Shown here: positions 9,388-17,187 of the stretch, in pieces
Numbering within the stretch: position 1 is the stretch's first letter
How the letters are laid out: each line of letters begins with the position of its first letter
Assembly (NCBI RefSeq): GCF_035946395.1
Contig: NZ_DASYZI010000373.1
Span: forward strand, 1 to 64,000
DNA length: 64,000 nucleotides
From: Actinocrinis sp035946395
GTDB taxonomy: Bacteria > Actinomycetota > Actinomycetes > Streptomycetales > Catenulisporaceae
Direction: 5' to 3'
The notes under the pieces: generated by a model
Databases searched by the model: none
Seen by the model: only the letters and a program-made list of their open reading frames with translations
What the model was told of the DNA's origin: nothing
Program-made: the position numbers and the translations under genes

Positions 9388-9464
9388 CCCGGCCGCTCGA
9401 CGCCAGTAGGCCGCACGGGTGCTGCGGTCTCCCCGCTCGGGCCTATCCGCTGTGCGGTCATCAC
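9369..9464 (-). other. Short frame with strong ribosome site upstream of gene 8197-9387
   Basis: Consecutive GTG (9464) and ATG (9461) codons follow a GAGAGAGGAAA ribosome site and open about 30 codons ending at 9369, inside the 396-residue gene. This is either a short leader peptide coupled to that gene or its true N-terminus separated by a frameshift. The upstream stretch 9465-9775 holds no other convincing gene; it carries an operator-like palindrome at 9601-9617. Confidence 0.4.
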
Positions 9465-9600
9465 ATTTCCTCTCTCCGGTCTGCGCACGGCGTGCGCCGC
9501 CCCACGAAGCCGCCGGGCACGCAGCGAGCCAGAGGAAGTCAGCGAATCAGAAATCAAAGATGCATAACGGGGTGCGAACATATGGAATATGCGCGTGCAG

Positions 9601-9617
9601 TTCACACCCCGTGTGAA
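9601..9617. promoter_or_regulatory. Operator-like palindrome TTCACAC-N3-GTGTGAA
   Basis: A perfect 7-bp inverted repeat with a 3-nt centre lies in the non-coding region upstream of gene 8197-9387. Short perfect palindromes of this size usually bind a dimeric repressor. The surrounding bases are richer in A/T than the flanking genes, as expected for a promoter region. The regulator is unknown. Confidence 0.35.
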
Positions 9618-9775
9618 AACGAATTCGCTACCGTCGAACCACGAAGCGTGACCAACAGCGCTCTGTCGTGGGAAGGCGCCGCTTAGCGGTATACAGGCGT
9701 CGCAGGCTAAACACCTGAGCGACACAGTTGCACTGAGGCCTGTCGTCCTAGGTGCTAGCCGACTCACGATGCAGT

Positions 9776-11155
9776 TCATGACGCACCGGGAGCCGTGGGT
9801 CGGCTGATGGCTAGTTCCGCGTCGCGCTCTACATGTGGACTGCTTGTCAGATCCGCCGCGAGGCGCGTGTAGCGGATCCGCGGTGCTCGGTCGAGATCCA
9901 GCATGAAGCTGCTGATTGCGTCGCCGTCGCCCGTCGCCGGATCGAGTGTGAGGACGAAACCAGGCCCGCAGAATGCCTTTCCGGTCGTTCCGAGCGGCGT
10001 GAGGAGGTCACGGGTGCCGCGCCGAACCAGTGCTAGGTCCTTGCCGATCTTAAGCAGCTGAACGCGTCCAGGCACGTCGCTGGCGGCGAAGACACCTAGC
10101 TGTGTGTCCCCTGATTCACTTCGCCGTGTGCTCGGTTGCGTTTCACGTTCGCGAGCTGAGATCGGCGTTCCCCGCTCAAGGGCGATTCGCAACGCGTCGC
10201 TCGCGCATTGTGGCGGAACGGCCAACCGTCTGATCTCGGAGATAAGCCTCTCCGCAGGAGTCCAGGAAGCGTTAGCCACGCAGAGGATCGCCGCGCCGTC
10301 ACGTCCGAGGATGGTGGATGCCGAGAACCCGTGCTCATGGCCGTTGTGGAATACCGACTGGGCGGGTTTGCTCGTCGCATACAGGCCAGGGCCGTAGGCG
10401 AACTCGGCGCGGTCGGCTGGAACATACGCAAACACTTCGCCGAAGGGCAGGTGTTCGCTCTCGCCGCTGACCCATAGCTGATGCAGGTTGAGCAGCCATC
10501 TCATGAGGTCCCGGGTGGAAGTCCACAGCGATCCGGGGCCAGCGAGGGCGACGGGCCGTGTCGCCTTGCGCACCTGGCCATTGCTGTTCTCGTATGAGGC
10601 GGCGGCGTGCAGGATCAGCGTTCGCTGGTCGTCGATGAACTGGGTATCTGCCATGCCGAGCGGAGTGAAGATCTCGTCGGCGGCGAGCCGCGCCAGGGGC
10701 GTACCGCATGTGATTTCCAGCAGCTTTGCGAGCAGGAGATAGTGCGTGTTGCTGTAGAGGAACTGCTCGCGGGGCACTGCGCGTGCTTGCTGCCGGTATG
10801 CCAGATTCAGCAGGTCATCGGCCGTGTAGTGATCAAGGTCTCGGTAGCCACACAGCGAGAGCAGCGTCTCGGCGTCACGGAAGCCGGCGGTGTGCGTGAT
10901 CAGTTCGCCGACCGTGACGTCATCGATCTGGACTCGAGGCAGGTAGCGTCGGATGTTCGCACCGAGGTCGAGGACGCGCGCGTGATGCATGCGGATCGCC
11001 AGGTACGCGGTTATCTGCTTTGCGACGGAACCGACATTGAACACGGTCGACGCGCTCGCTGGGACTTCGTGTTCGAGGATCGCGTTGCCGTGCTCGGCGT
11101 AGGTTTCGTGACCGTCCGGATTGCGCATGGCGATGGCGATGGCGGATTCAGTCAT
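9776..11155 (-). CDS. Beta-lactamase-family serine hydrolase in RiPP-like operon
   Basis: This is a 459-residue protein with the class C beta-lactamase / penicillin-binding fold: SVAK (SxxK, Ser43/Lys46), YSN near residue 133 and HNG near residue 270 in place of KTG. No signal peptide is visible, so it is probably cytoplasmic. Its ATG overlaps the stop of the HExxH gene (ATGA), placing it last in the nine-gene operon. Such hydrolases act as esterases or peptidases; leader-peptide removal or D-amino acid chemistry are plausible roles, but this is inference. Confidence 0.85.
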   Translation of the reverse strand: MTESAIAIAMRNPDGHETYAEHGNAILEHEVPASASTVFNVGSVAKQITAYLAIRMHHARVLDLGANIRRYLPRVQIDDVTVGELITHTAGFRDAETLLSLCGYRDLDHYTADDLLNLAYRQQARAVPREQFLYSNTHYLLLAKLLEITCGTPLARLAADEIFTPLGMADTQFIDDQRTLILHAAASYENSNGQVRKATRPVALAGPGSLWTSTRDLMRWLLNLHQLWVSGESEHLPFGEVFAYVPADRAEFAYGPGLYATSKPAQSVFHNGHEHGFSASTILGRDGAAILCVANASWTPAERLISEIRRLAVPPQCASDALRIALERGTPISARERETQPSTRRSESGDTQLGVFAASDVPGRVQLLKIGKDLALVRRGTRDLLTPLGTTGKAFCGPGFVLTLDPATGDGDAISSFMLDLDRAPRIRYTRLAADLTSSPHVERDAELAISRPTAPGAS

Positions 11156-12075
11156 AGGGATCGCGCTGCCTGGTGGACGGCCGCGAGGGTTTCACGCAGC
11201 TCGGGATCGTAGATCAGCTCCTGTGCCATCGAGTGCTCGCGGTCGGTTCCCGCCAGGAGCGATCGTTGCTGATCCAGGTAGGCGCTAAGGAATGTCGCCA
11301 CGCGACCGATGGCCGATTCCAAGATCGTGGCGGTGAAGATCATGGTCAGGGGGAAGGCCCAGCAGGCGTGGAGGAACCCAAAAGGCGAACGCGACTGTTG
11401 CTTCCATGGCGAGTAGAACAAGGGAGAGTCGGAGATCTCGACCCCTCGGGCGGAGAGTACTGAGTTGAGCCAGTTGTGGCCGGCCTCGTGGATGAGATCG
11501 CGGGTCAGGACGAGAGGTTCGTCGGCATGGTCAGTGAAGACGGTGCCGGGCAGCCGCGTGATCGACCAGCTGGCCATAGTCGTGCCGAGCGGTCGCCGCC
11601 GCAGGAGGCAGATGATGGCGGCGTGGTGCCGCACGAGGGCGCCGAACCCAGTCTCGTCTGCAGCGGACAGGGCCGAATCCACCAGATGCAGCAGATCGTG
11701 CGAGGCAGGCTCACTGTCGGGCCCGAGCAGATAGAACGGTGCATCGGAGATCCCTGATTCGTCCAGTTGCTTTGGATCGATCGCCGGAGCTAGGTGGTAG
11801 GGGTGCTCGCTGGCCGTTCGCAAGTCGTCGAAGTCGTGGGAACTGCGTGACCTGTACCAGGCGAGCGTGTCCGCCTTGCCGGCGCGCGCCGCGCGCTCGG
11901 CACCTTCGAGCAGGTGATGGGCGATCGCGAACTCCAGTGCGGTCCCTGAGATGCCCGCGGCGTTCGTTGATTGAGTTGAAGGCTTGCGAAGCACCTGGTG
12001 CAGCTTGTCCAACCGCGCCTCCCGCCACCGGTCGACGTCGTGGGTGGCGAAGGCGATGAGGTCCAGAGTGTCCAC
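11152..12075 (-). CDS. HExxH-motif putative peptide-modifying protein
   Basis: This is a 307-residue protein from GTG 12075, chosen over ATG 12102 because an AGGAGGAGC ribosome site lies just before it. The key motif is DLIHEAGHNW (His196-Glu-Ala-Gly-His200), preceded by helical segments and followed by an aromatic stretch with several Trp and Phe. This arrangement fits the HExxH family found in radical-SAM peptide clusters, some members of which are now described as 2-oxoglutarate-dependent peptide hydroxylases. It lies 96 nt downstream of the candidate precursor gene. Confidence 0.75.
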   Translation of the reverse strand: MDTLDLIAFATHDVDRWREARLDKLHQVLRKPSTQSTNAAGISGTALEFAIAHHLLEGAERAARAGKADTLAWYRSRSSHDFDDLRTASEHPYHLAPAIDPKQLDESGISDAPFYLLGPDSEPASHDLLHLVDSALSAADETGFGALVRHHAAIICLLRRRPLGTTMASWSITRLPGTVFTDHADEPLVLTRDLIHEAGHNWLNSVLSARGVEISDSPLFYSPWKQQSRSPFGFLHACWAFPLTMIFTATILESAIGRVATFLSAYLDQQRSLLAGTDREHSMAQELIYDPELRETLAAVHQAARSL

Positions 12076-12100
12076 GACGCTCCTCCTGGTGTCGTGCGCC

Positions 12101-12128
12101 ATCCGGCGCCGTGGTGGTGGCGCCGGAT
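12101..12128 (-). terminator. 10-bp hairpin between precursor and HExxH genes
   Basis: Arms 12101-12110 and 12119-12128 are perfect complements (ATCCGGCGCC) with an 8-nt loop. The hairpin lies after the precursor stop (12171) and before the HExxH ribosome site. It probably acts as an attenuator or mRNA stabiliser that makes more precursor than enzyme, as is common in peptide operons. Confidence 0.55.
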
Positions 12129-12170
12129 GACACGGCTCTTGATCACTGATGCGGGCGGTAAGGCGCAGCG

Positions 12171-12329
12171 TCAGCTCGCGGCTGCGGTGACCTGCGTGTC
12201 CTCGGTGTCGACGATCCAGCCCTCGGCGGAGACGCTGGAGGTATGGGCGGTCGTGCGGACCGTCTCGTCGTCGCCGCGTAGGTCGTCCACGGCCGCGAGG
12301 AAGTCCTCAATCTCGGTGTTCTCGGGCAC
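12171..12329 (-). CDS. Candidate RiPP precursor peptide (52 residues)
   Basis: GTG 12329 follows a textbook AGGAGGA site and opens 52 codons ending at TGA 12171. The N-terminal half is acidic and leader-like (EIEDFLAAVDDLRGDDE). The C-terminal half is rich in Thr and Ser, with a single Trp: TAHTSSVSAEGWIVD, then TEDTQVTAAAS at the C-terminus. There is no Cys. It sits between a kinase gene and the HExxH gene in an operon of modification enzymes, which is what marks it as a precursor. Trp, Thr, Ser and Asp/Val are likely modification sites, by inference. Confidence 0.7.
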   Translation of the reverse strand: MPENTEIEDFLAAVDDLRGDDETVRTTAHTSSVSAEGWIVDTEDTQVTAAAS

Positions 12330-12413
12330 TTCGGTTCCTCCTGATGTCGGTTCGGGTGGTTGCTGAGCGATGGCGTCTGGGCGGCGCTCTACTCCGGTGA
12401 CTCATTCGGACCC

Positions 12414-13292
12414 TCACTGCTCGCAGCTCTCAGCCGCCTCGTAGAGCGCTTCGGCTATTTCCGCAGCGACGGGGCGCATGCCCGGGTCATGCCGCAAGGC
12501 GGCCGGGACGAGTTGGCGTAGAGATGACGGAAGCTTCGGGATGTCACGCTTGCCGTCAAGTCGAGGCAGGTCGCCGATGAGGAAGCGGAAAACAAGAACA
12601 GCGAGGCTGAAGACGTCGGCGGCAGCAGCGGCCGAGTCGTACGCCGTCGCGTATTCGGGAGGCCAGTGCGGTTCCGGCGCCCGAGTTCGCGGCCCGCGGG
12701 GTGTACCGATCCGCCGGGCGGCACCGAGATCGGTGAGCAGACCGCGCCCGCCGTGTATCAGGATGTTCTCCTGATACACATCGCGGTGCACGATGCCATG
12801 CGTGTGAAGCGCAGCGATGCCATAGGCGATGTCGCCGAGAACGCGAAGTCCGATGGCGCGGTCTTTAGAGTCTCCGAGATAGGGACGGAAGTTGCCGCCA
12901 TCGCACAGCGGCATGGCGTACCAGTCGAAGTGCTCGCTAGTGCCGTGCTCGACGGCTGGGACGATGTGCTCGATTGAGGTCGCGGCGATCGTAAGGTCAC
13001 GCTCATATCGGAAGTCGTCGCGTGAAAGCGCCCGCTCGGCGTCAGTGAGCTGCTGATACCAGTAGAAGCCGTAGGCGGCCGGGCGTTGTTCGACACTGAG
13101 CTGGTGCAGGACATGGTTGCTGCCGAAACCCACCTTGACCACGAGCGGCGTCGAGGACCCTCGACTGGCGGCCATCAGTGTGCTTGACCTGGTGAAAGCC
13201 AGCAGGTCGTGGACTATCCAGCCCTCGGCACGCAGTTCTTCAACCACCCATGCCGCAGGGTGCATTGGATCGAGATGCATGGCGTCACCCAC
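12414..13292 (-). CDS. Ser/Thr-protein-kinase-like protein
   Basis: This is a 292-residue protein; the GTG at 13292 overlaps the previous stop, and ATG 13280 is an alternative. Kinase motifs are present: VVKV (Lys53), the catalytic loop HRDVYQEN (His169, Asp171, Asn176), DLG (Asp188) in place of DFG, and a PPEYA segment for APE. The glycine-rich loop is weak. No membrane or extracellular sensor domain is present, unlike PknB. Being directly upstream of the precursor gene, it could phosphorylate the peptide; small-molecule phosphorylation is an alternative. Confidence 0.82.
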   Translation of the reverse strand: MGDAMHLDPMHPAAWVVEELRAEGWIVHDLLAFTRSSTLMAASRGSSTPLVVKVGFGSNHVLHQLSVEQRPAAYGFYWYQQLTDAERALSRDDFRYERDLTIAATSIEHIVPAVEHGTSEHFDWYAMPLCDGGNFRPYLGDSKDRAIGLRVLGDIAYGIAALHTHGIVHRDVYQENILIHGGRGLLTDLGAARRIGTPRGPRTRAPEPHWPPEYATAYDSAAAAADVFSLAVLVFRFLIGDLPRLDGKRDIPKLPSSLRQLVPAALRHDPGMRPVAAEIAEALYEAAESCEQ

Positions 13293-13902
13293 CCGCCGAG
13301 ACGCCGCCGAGCAGCGTGAGGCACTGGGATGCGATCCGATCGAGATCGGCGCTGGTACGGCAGACGTGGCGCAGTACCGTCTTCCCGGTCACCCGGGTCC
13401 ATGCCTCAGCGGCCTCCTCGAAGAGCAGCCCGAGCCTCGTCGCGTGGCCGGGTTCCTCGGTGAATCTGCGCGGGCTCTCGCGCTTCCACAGCCGCGCGAG
13501 ACACACATGAGCCGGAGTGGTCAGCAGCACCGTGATGTCGGGATGGACGGCTGCGTCGGCCGCCAACTGCTTGACGTAGTAGCCGACGGAGCGGCGGTTG
13601 ACCAATGCAAGCAAGCATGCTGTCGAGATCAGCCAGCGATCTGCGATGACCTGGCCGATGAGCCGGGCGGGTTGGAGATTGAAGTCGAGGTGCAGCGCAA
13701 GATCACGGCGGGCGCAGGCTAGTCCGCCAGGCTGACGCCGACCGGAACGCAGGGCGACAAGGGTTCGGGTGGCGCTGGGGTCTAGCCAGGAAAACTGTCC
13801 TACGTCAACCGCGGGAATCCCGCTGGAGCGCGTCTCGGAGAGCAGCCGGTCGCGTACGGTGCTCTTGCCGGCTCCGGCTATCCCTTCCAGAGCGATGAGC
13901 AT
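13285..13902 (-). CDS. P-loop kinase, thymidylate/deoxynucleoside-kinase-like
   Basis: This is a 205-residue protein from ATG 13902, preceded by GGAGGA. It opens with a Walker A motif (LEGIAGAGKST), and has an ADRWLIST stretch like the DRY segment of thymidylate and deoxynucleoside kinases, then a conserved RLWKRESPRRF lid-like region. It overlaps the kinase gene by 8 nt. It is unlikely to be the housekeeping Tmk given its context. It may phosphorylate a nucleotide-like or peptide substrate in the pathway. Confidence 0.75.
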   Translation of the reverse strand: MLIALEGIAGAGKSTVRDRLLSETRSSGIPAVDVGQFSWLDPSATRTLVALRSGRRQPGGLACARRDLALHLDFNLQPARLIGQVIADRWLISTACLLALVNRRSVGYYVKQLAADAAVHPDITVLLTTPAHVCLARLWKRESPRRFTEEPGHATRLGLLFEEAAEAWTRVTGKTVLRHVCRTSADLDRIASQCLTLLGGVSAGG

Positions 13903-13919
13903 GGTTCCTCCGACCGGGG

Positions 13920-14648
13920 TCAGTCCGCGGCGAGCCAGCTGATGAACTTGCGCGCGACTCCAACGAGCACGGGCTCGGTTCCATGGGCGAGTTGCGAGCC
14001 GTAGAGCAGTGCAGTGCCGGACCCCGGCGTGGCGGTCCAGCGAGTGCGCGGCATGGCCACGAACCAGGGCGTGGAATGGTCTGCTCCGTCGTGGGCCAGA
14101 TGTGTTCCCGGGGCGTAGCCGGACTCTGGGCCAGCGAGGCCGTCTCTCCACAGCCGATGATCGGAGGTCGTTTCGACGTGGAAGGCCCCGCCGCGCTCCG
14201 GCTCGCTGATGACGACGCTGATTCCAGCGATCTGCCGCGGCCAGCTGAGCGGATCGGGCGCGATGCCGTCGAGGTGCGCGGTGATGTGCTGGCCTGGACC
14301 ATACTCGACGTAGGTCCACGGACGGCACAACATGACGGACGGCAATGAGCGGTTCAGCGCCTCGCGTGACCGCTCGAACGCGCCCTGAAGGATCTGCTCG
14401 GCGTCGGATGGAATCTGCCGCACTTCAAGACGGCCGGCGGGCTCGTAGACTGCCATCGCGTGCTCGGCGGTGCGGCCAGGGATCTCGTGGATCGTGTCGC
14501 CGCGCTCGGTGTCGAAACGCTCGGGGCCGAAGTGCGCGAGATGCTTGGCCATGAGCTGTCCGAGCTGTTCGATCTCGTCCTGGCTGAGAAAGCCCTCGAT
14601 GCTCCCGATCGTGAGCGTCTCGGCGAGGTGGATCAACGGTCGTGTCAT
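13920..14648 (-). CDS. 2-oxoglutarate/Fe(II)-dependent oxygenase
   Basis: This is a 242-residue protein from ATG 14648, preceded by GGAGGG and overlapping the previous stop by 4 nt. The 2OG-Fe(II) facial triad is visible: HLD (His125, Asp127) and His222, with Arg233 in the expected 2-oxoglutarate position (VARKFISWL). Size and order fit prolyl-hydroxylase-like enzymes. In this operon it probably hydroxylates a residue of the precursor peptide. It is the second possible hydroxylase beside the HExxH protein. Confidence 0.82.
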   Translation of the reverse strand: MTRPLIHLAETLTIGSIEGFLSQDEIEQLGQLMAKHLAHFGPERFDTERGDTIHEIPGRTAEHAMAVYEPAGRLEVRQIPSDAEQILQGAFERSREALNRSLPSVMLCRPWTYVEYGPGQHITAHLDGIAPDPLSWPRQIAGISVVISEPERGGAFHVETTSDHRLWRDGLAGPESGYAPGTHLAHDGADHSTPWFVAMPRTRWTATPGSGTALLYGSQLAHGTEPVLVGVARKFISWLAAD

Positions 14649-15283
14649 GCCGCCCTCCGAGTCTGGATGACATGGCGCAGGTCGTCCATGCCGGCACAGT
14701 GGTTGAGCCATGTGAAGGCCTGGGGCGCCGCCGGCGAGAACGGGTCGCACCAGAGGTTGATGAGTTCGGCAGTCAGCGGCAGGTCGTTCTCCGCGGCCTG
14801 CGGGATCTCGCCGCCGTACGTGGAATCTCCGACCAAGGCGCAGGCAGTCTCCTGCTGCACAGCGAAGGCGTGGCCGAGTAGCAGCGAGATCATCGTGTCG
14901 GTGGCGTAATCAGGCGTCCCCGCGGGCTTGAAGACGCGCCGCTGCACAGCGGTCCAGGCTGTGGCAACGCACAGACCGTCCGCGATGACGCGGCAGGTCG
15001 GACAGCACTCGGCTGTTGCCGTCGGGCAGCGCGGCTTCGCCCCGAGGCAGATCGCTATCTCTTTCAGCAACTTCCACGCCGACTCGTCCAGCAGTCGCAT
15101 CGAGGCTGGCTTGACGGATTCAGAGTCGGCGTGGTTGCAGCACGGTGCCGCGATGTCTGGAAGTTGCGGGTCAGCACCGCAGTCGGCTGAACGGGATATC
15201 TGAGGTTCGATGAACAGCGCGTGGAAGTAGCCGAGTCTGCCGAGGCGTTGGTGGACACTCAGGGTCTGTATGGGGCTCAACAT
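14645..15283 (-). CDS. Cys/His-containing protein of unknown family
   Basis: This is a 212-residue protein from ATG 15283, which overlaps the radical SAM stop (ATGTTGA). It contains clustered Cys/His: CGAD...PCCNH near residues 35-50 and CCPTC near residues 93-97, plus later single Cys. This suggests a metal or Fe-S site. No known family was recognised. It is sandwiched by overlaps between the radical SAM and oxygenase genes, so it is likely a dedicated pathway protein, perhaps a peptide-binding partner or a new enzyme. Confidence 0.7.
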   Translation of the reverse strand: MLSPIQTLSVHQRLGRLGYFHALFIEPQISRSADCGADPQLPDIAAPCCNHADSESVKPASMRLLDESAWKLLKEIAICLGAKPRCPTATAECCPTCRVIADGLCVATAWTAVQRRVFKPAGTPDYATDTMISLLLGHAFAVQQETACALVGDSTYGGEIPQAAENDLPLTAELINLWCDPFSPAAPQAFTWLNHCAGMDDLRHVIQTRRAA

Positions 15284-17151
15284 GCAGGACGCCTCGTTTC
15301 GCTTTCGCAGGCGCACTCATTTGTTGTAGCTGGCCGAGTGGAGAGCATTGCCGCTGCCACCGTCTCGCTCGCCACATCGAGTTGGGCGAAGTACCCCCTC
15401 CAGCAGCCGCTTTGCGCGGGCTCAAGACGGACATCCATCACGGAATGGTTTTGACCCGTGGACTCGCAAGTCAGATCTGTGCGCCCAATCACGAGGCGAA
15501 CATCTGTGGGCAGAAGTCTCTCCGCGACCGTGGCCACGCGGCACAGGGCGGCGGCCACAGACCGGTACTCGGTGCGGTTTCGCGGCAAAATGCCGAGCTG
15601 CCGGATGCGCGGTTCGATGTCCACGCCGTCGTAGGCATGACCCTCGCAGCTGTCGTAGGTAACGCAGCCCCATGAATCCGTCGCGATCTCGACAAGGGTG
15701 CGTGCGCCGGGCTCGATGGCCTGATCCCATTGCGGATGGGCAGGGTCCAGGTCGTCTGCCTCGTGGGTGCCAGGGAGCCCCACCGTGTTGATGTTTCCGT
15801 AGGGACTGCGCAGCAGCGTGGCGGGTTGCCGTCGCGCGTGTGGGTCGTCCCACCGTGCCAGGAACCCATTGACGTCACGCATCTGGTTCACCGCTCGGGG
15901 GCGCCACCGTAGCGTCTGGCATCTGGCCGCGCCAGCGTCGCCAGGCAGGGCGAGCATGCTCGCGACGCCGTCCACCAGGCGCATCCGATACGCGCAGTAG
16001 ACGTCGTCGCTGCGGGACTCATCGTGAAACCGCACCCGAGTTGCCAGGCAACCCCCGCCGCACGTTTCGCGATAGTCGCAGCTCGCGCACTTGGCTGCCA
16101 GCACATGCAATTGCGCCAGCAGCGGTGAACGTCGTTGAGCGGCCCGTATATCGCGCTCCGCGTCGACCTCGCCAAGCCTTGCCAGGTGTGCGGCCGGCCA
16201 GGGAAGCTCGTCGCAACTTCCGAAGCGGCCGTCCGGGTACAGGGTGAATACGTGGTCGCATTTGAGGTTGTTGAAGTGGCAGAAGCCCGATTCGAGTCCC
16301 CGTATGCGTCGGATCGTCGAAACGATCGGTTCGAGCTTGATCCGCCGGAAGTGGCCCGCGGAGACCCACCTCACCCCGGCGGCAAGGACGAATTCGGCGT
16401 ATTCATCGGGAGTGACAGCCCATGCGGGGCCGGACGGTTCCGACACCGCGTGCTGCTGAAGAACCCTGCTGGCTGGGGTGCGCCGGGCCGCGGTCGCGGT
16501 CGAGCGGCGGATCGATGAGTCGAAGCACGGGGCGAAGTTGACCGCGTTGACGGCGCTGAAGGACGCTAGGTGGTCGATGACCGCTTCGGCCCGGCCAAGT
16601 ACCGCTGGCGTGACCGCGGCGATGATCCCAGCGTGGCGGCCGCGGGCGGCGAGCAGTTCCAGCGCGGCGGCGACCCGAGTGTAAACGGGTTCGCCGCCGT
16701 AGTCCACGCGCCAGGCGTTTCCGCTGGCGTCGCCGTCCAGCGAGATGCCGATGCGTATTCCCGGATAGCAGGAGTCGAACAGATCGAGCCACTCGGTATC
16801 CAGGGCGAGCGCATTGGTCTGGATCGAGACGCGCACGACCGTGGGCTGCGCGGCCAGTTGCCGAAGCAGGGTCGCCATGTGCTCCTTGCCGACGGTCAGC
16901 GGCTCGCCGCCGTGCAACTCGATTGCCAGGGGACGCTCACCGAAGATCTCACCGAGCCGACGGACCTGCTCATCGCTGATCCGTGCGCCTCCCGGGGCTT
17001 CCTTGCGCTTCTCGTAGCAGTAGAGGCAGTCGATATCGCACGTCTCGCCCCGCAGCTTCATGATCACTGAGGCGGCGGTGTCAGCACCGTCAGCGTCAAG
17101 GGTGCGGTAGATATCAAGGACCTGCGGGTTCGCGACGTTCGCGTGCGCCAT
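15277..17151 (-). CDS. Radical SAM/SPASM peptide-modifying enzyme with extra C-terminal domain
   Basis: This is a 624-residue protein. Radical SAM motif CDIDCLYC (Cys38, Cys42, Cys45) is followed by an ELHGGEPL segment (GGE motif). A SPASM region lies around residues 290-390, with CASCDYRETCGGGC. Residues 440-624 form a further domain with GNINTVG, TYDSCEGHAY and NHSVMDVRLEP, which I cannot name. The GGGAGG ribosome site before ATG 17151 is strong. SPASM proteins of this size usually install C-C or thioether links in peptides. It is probably the central modifying enzyme for the precursor at 12171-12329. Confidence 0.88.
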   Translation of the reverse strand: MAHANVANPQVLDIYRTLDADGADTAASVIMKLRGETCDIDCLYCYEKRKEAPGGARISDEQVRRLGEIFGERPLAIELHGGEPLTVGKEHMATLLRQLAAQPTVVRVSIQTNALALDTEWLDLFDSCYPGIRIGISLDGDASGNAWRVDYGGEPVYTRVAAALELLAARGRHAGIIAAVTPAVLGRAEAVIDHLASFSAVNAVNFAPCFDSSIRRSTATAARRTPASRVLQQHAVSEPSGPAWAVTPDEYAEFVLAAGVRWVSAGHFRRIKLEPIVSTIRRIRGLESGFCHFNNLKCDHVFTLYPDGRFGSCDELPWPAAHLARLGEVDAERDIRAAQRRSPLLAQLHVLAAKCASCDYRETCGGGCLATRVRFHDESRSDDVYCAYRMRLVDGVASMLALPGDAGAARCQTLRWRPRAVNQMRDVNGFLARWDDPHARRQPATLLRSPYGNINTVGLPGTHEADDLDPAHPQWDQAIEPGARTLVEIATDSWGCVTYDSCEGHAYDGVDIEPRIRQLGILPRNRTEYRSVAAALCRVATVAERLLPTDVRLVIGRTDLTCESTGQNHSVMDVRLEPAQSGCWRGYFAQLDVASETVAAAMLSTRPATTNECACESETRRPAC

Positions 17152-17187
17152 CGACTGCCTCCCACTCCGCCGTCTGCCGCTGGCGGG

